From positions 1-64,000 of the forward strand of contig NZ_BMEY01000004.1 of NCBI RefSeq assembly GCF_014637405.1: a stretch of DNA of 64,000 nt, given 5' to 3'. The DNA is from Ornithinibacillus halotolerans. GTDB taxonomy: Bacteria; Bacillota; Bacilli; Bacillales; Amphibacillaceae. Of the stretch, positions 61,907 through 64,000 are shown one piece after another; position 1 is the first letter of the stretch; each line of letters begins with the position of its first letter. The notes beneath the pieces are model-generated. The model saw only the letters and a list, made by a program, of their open reading frames with translations, did not search any database and was not told the DNA's origin. Both the position numbers and the translations under genes were made by a program.

Positions 61907-62734
61907 TTATATATTCTGTGCTGACTTCAATTCAGAATGAGCTTCATTCACTACTTCTTCAGGATTTAACTCTTCCAATGTCTTTCCCGGTTCTTCCTTT
62001 TTCCAACCTAGATGGGCTAAAAATTCAACATTACCATCGCCACCTGTAATTGGGGAAAAAGTTAGACCATGAAGTGTAAATCCTTCCGCTTCAGCAAAGG
62101 TAAGAATTTTATTTAATACTTCAACATGAATCTTTTTATCTCTCACAATTCCTTTTTTACCGACTTGTTCACGTCCCGCTTCAAATTGAGGCTTGATTAA
62201 GGCAACGGTATCACTATTTGCCACTAATAGTTTTTTTAAGACAGGTAAAATTAACTTTAGTGAAATAAAGGAGACATCAATTGATGCAAAGTTAGGAAGT
62301 CCATGTTCTAAATTCTCTTCTGTCACATAGCGAAAGTTCGTTCTTTCCATCACAACAACACGAGGATCATTACGGAGCTTCCAATCCAACTGATTATAAC
62401 CGACATCAATGGCATAACAACGTGCAGCACCGGATTGTAATGCACAATCAGTAAACCCTCCTGTAGATGATCCTATATCCATCATAATTTTATCACGTAC
62501 ATCAACAGAAAACACTTGCAAGGCTTTCTCCAATTTTAATCCACCTCTACCGACATAAGGCATAACTTTTCCTTTTACGGTAAGTGGAATTGTCTCATCT
62601 ACTTTCATACCAGGTTTATCTAACCGCTCTTGGTCGGAATAGACTAATCCTGCCATGACAGCCCGTTTCGCTTTTTCTCTTGTTTCTACTAAATTCCGTT
62701 CTACAAGTAGAACATCCAGTCTTATTTTACTCAT
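61907..62734 (-). CDS. tlyA: TlyA-family rRNA methyltransferase (YqxC)
   Basis: A 275-residue protein. An N-terminal S4 RNA-binding domain (RLDVLLVERNLVETREKAKR) is followed by an FtsJ-like Rossmann domain with DIGSSTGGFTDCAL and the basic Lys in VALIKPQFEAGRE. In Mycobacterium TlyA 2'-O-methylates rRNA C1409/C1920, and the Bacillus YqxC form is assumed to act on rRNA too. It lies 27 bases after ispA and shares the conserved xseA-xseB-ispA-(dxs)-yqxC-argR-recN order. The usual dxs between ispA and yqxC is absent here. Confidence 0.92.
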   Translation of the reverse strand: MSKIRLDVLLVERNLVETREKAKRAVMAGLVYSDQERLDKPGMKVDETIPLTVKGKVMPYVGRGGLKLEKALQVFSVDVRDKIMMDIGSSTGGFTDCALQSGAARCYAIDVGYNQLDWKLRNDPRVVVMERTNFRYVTEENLEHGLPNFASIDVSFISLKLILPVLKKLLVANSDTVALIKPQFEAGREQVGKKGIVRDKKIHVEVLNKILTFAEAEGFTLHGLTFSPITGGDGNVEFLAHLGWKKEEPGKTLEELNPEEVVNEAHSELKSAQNI

Positions 62735-62761
62735 AGTTTTTATCCTTTACCAAACTAAGTT

Positions 62762-63646
62762 TTAATGGTCTCTTTCACTAATATAATTTGTCAATTGGAG
62801 TAATTTATCTGTATCCGCATTTGCTTTTCTCAAATGTTCTAATGCTTTTTCGGTATAATGGTTCTTCATTTCGATGGCACCATCAATCCCAAGTAGTTTC
62901 GGGTATGTACTTTTATTATTAGTTTCGTCACTTCCAACCGCTTTACCAAGTTTTGCCTCATCACCTGTAACATCTAAGATATCATCTTGTACTTGGAAGA
63001 TTAATCCTAAATAGTATGCAAAATCTTGCAAATGATTAATTTGCTCTTCTGTAGCATTACCTAAATAAGCACCAGCAGTAACTGCAAACCGTAATAATTC
63101 CCCAGTTTTTAATGCGTGAATTTTTTCTAATTGTTCAAGGTCTACTTGTGTCTTCTCTGCTTCCATATCTAATATTTGTCCTGCAACCATCCCGCTTGGT
63201 CCACTCGCTTTTGACAAATATTGAATTAGATAAACTTTTTCCTTATCGGAGAGTAGTGGGTCTCTACTAATAATTTCAAAGCTATATGTTAATAATGCAT
63301 CTCCTGCTAAAATAGCCGTATCTTCTCCAAAAACTTTATGGTTTGTTAATAATCCTCTTCGATAATCGTCATCATCCATTGCTGGAAGGTCGTCATGAAC
63401 TAAAGAATACGTATGAATCATTTCAAGCGCTACTAATGAACTATATGTCTTTTCCACTTCAGTAGCATACGCTTCATAACTTGCTAATAATAAAATAGGA
63501 CGAATTCTTTTACCGCCAGCTTCCAATGAATAAAGCATAGATTTTTTAAGTTCAGTTGGAATATCAAGCTGTTCAAAGTAAGACTTTACTTTCGAATCAA
63601 ATAATTGTTGATTTGTATTAATATAATCCTTTAAGACCGATTCCAC
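62762..63646 (-). CDS. ispA: Farnesyl diphosphate synthase IspA
   Basis: A 294-residue prenyl diphosphate synthase. The first Asp-rich motif is DDLPAMDDDD near residue 83 and the second is DDILD near residue 222, with GKRIRP and KTGELLRFAV segments. It condenses DMAPP/GPP with IPP to FPP for undecaprenyl, haem O and quinone side chains. The ATG at 63646 overlaps the xseB stop by one base, so it is coupled. Confidence 0.95.
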   Translation of the reverse strand: MESVLKDYINTNQQLFDSKVKSYFEQLDIPTELKKSMLYSLEAGGKRIRPILLLASYEAYATEVEKTYSSLVALEMIHTYSLVHDDLPAMDDDDYRRGLLTNHKVFGEDTAILAGDALLTYSFEIISRDPLLSDKEKVYLIQYLSKASGPSGMVAGQILDMEAEKTQVDLEQLEKIHALKTGELLRFAVTAGAYLGNATEEQINHLQDFAYYLGLIFQVQDDILDVTGDEAKLGKAVGSDETNNKSTYPKLLGIDGAIEMKNHYTEKALEHLRKANADTDKLLQLTNYISERDH

Positions 63647-63882
63647 TATTTCTCCCCCTCTTGCATATCAAATGGAACAAGCTCTCCTTGCTCATTCATA
63701 ATTTGGACCATTTTTTCTTGTATATTAGTGAGTTTATCTCCACAAATTTTGGAAAGGATCATTCCATCCTGGTAATACGCAATTGCTTTTTCTAGTGGAA
63801 CATCCCCTTCTTCTAGTTTGCCAATAATTTCTTCCAATTTCTCCATTGCTTCTTCAAAACTTAAATCTTTAAATCGTTCCAT
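63646..63882 (-). CDS. xseB: Exodeoxyribonuclease VII small subunit XseB
   Basis: A 78-residue helical subunit with the family core LSFEEAMEKLEEIIGKLEEGD, then VPLEKAIAYYQDGM and KICGDKL. It joins XseA in a single-strand-specific exonuclease. Its start overlaps the end of xseA by 14 bases, and its end overlaps ispA. Confidence 0.95.
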   Translation of the reverse strand: MERFKDLSFEEAMEKLEEIIGKLEEGDVPLEKAIAYYQDGMILSKICGDKLTNIQEKMVQIMNEQGELVPFDMQEGEK

Positions 63883-64000
63883 TTTTGCACTCCTTTACAT
63901 CTAATACTTCACAATTTACAACCCCGTCGTTTAAATTAAGCTCAATCACATCTTTTGGTTCGATTTGCTTACTCGACTTAATAATTTCACCAGTTGAAGT
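63869..64000 (-). CDS. xseA: Exodeoxyribonuclease VII large subunit XseA, C-terminal end
   Basis: The last 43 codons and stop of a gene that continues past the right edge (TSTGEIIKSSKQIEPKDVIE, then LNLNDGVVNCEVLDVKECKN). The reading frame, its overlap with xseB by the stop at 63869-63871 and the operon order identify it as XseA. The final beta-rich segment (GDxI/VIELNLNDG) is the usual XseA C terminus. Confidence 0.85.
   Translation of the reverse strand, partial: TSTGEIIKSSKQIEPKDVIELNLNDGVVNCEVLDVKECKNGTI

Overview
The window comes from a low-GC, spore-forming member of the Bacillaceae. It has spo0A, spoIVB, a SpoIVB-recN-argR-tlyA-ispA-xseB-xseA gene order, a yqj/yqk gene set in roughly Bacillus subtilis order, AGGAGG-type ribosome binding sites, and frequent TTG/GTG starts. 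Gene content (methylmalonyl-CoA genes beside a bkd operon, GC-rich interspersed repeats) resembles Oceanobacillus/Virgibacillus-type genomes. That placement is inference, since no database search was possible. No rRNA, tRNA, CRISPR-cas, prophage or insertion-sequence transposase was seen.

Layout. 1-14 kb is mostly minus-strand accessory genes: a methyltransferase, small membrane proteins, a YozG/YoaS-like regulator-membrane pair, PepSY and papain-like fold proteins, a decayed selO joined to an orphan T-box leader, and yqkB/yqjQ/yqjP. 14.5-18.6 kb is a plus-strand run of glycerophosphodiesterase, NADPH dehydrogenase NamA, RNase Z and aldehyde dehydrogenase. 18.6-28.7 kb is a minus-strand accessory block with acetyltransferases, a signal peptidase, an ECF sigma/anti-sigma pair, DinB, lipoproteins and two frameshifted genes. 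At 28.9 kb lies the most unusual gene: a helix-turn-helix domain joined to a catalytically dead F1-ATPase beta-like core, followed by a 14-unit, 52-bp tandem array. 30.7-43.5 kb holds more accessory genes, a zinc-type CzrA/CzcD efflux operon, and a T-box-controlled class II lysyl-tRNA synthetase.

43.6-55.6 kb is a catabolic block. Leucine dehydrogenase plus the branched-chain 2-oxo acid dehydrogenase complex (E3, E1alpha, E1beta, E2) make branched acyl-CoAs. The methylmalonyl-CoA mutase, a B12-domain/epimerase fusion and a carboxyltransferase handle propionyl-CoA produced downstream. 55.9-64 kb is the conserved sporulation and housekeeping region.

Three intergenic repeat systems stand out. 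(1) Palindrome-bearing tandem arrays have a strict 51- or 52-bp period at three loci (4.4, 30.0 and 37.3 kb). (2) A GC-rich interspersed element has three long copies and two internally deleted ones (5.8, 24.9, 57.3, 57.7, 59.4 kb). (3) A REP-like palindrome pair lies at 12.4 kb. The best candidates for something undescribed are the HTH/F1-beta-like protein and the 51/52-bp arrays.
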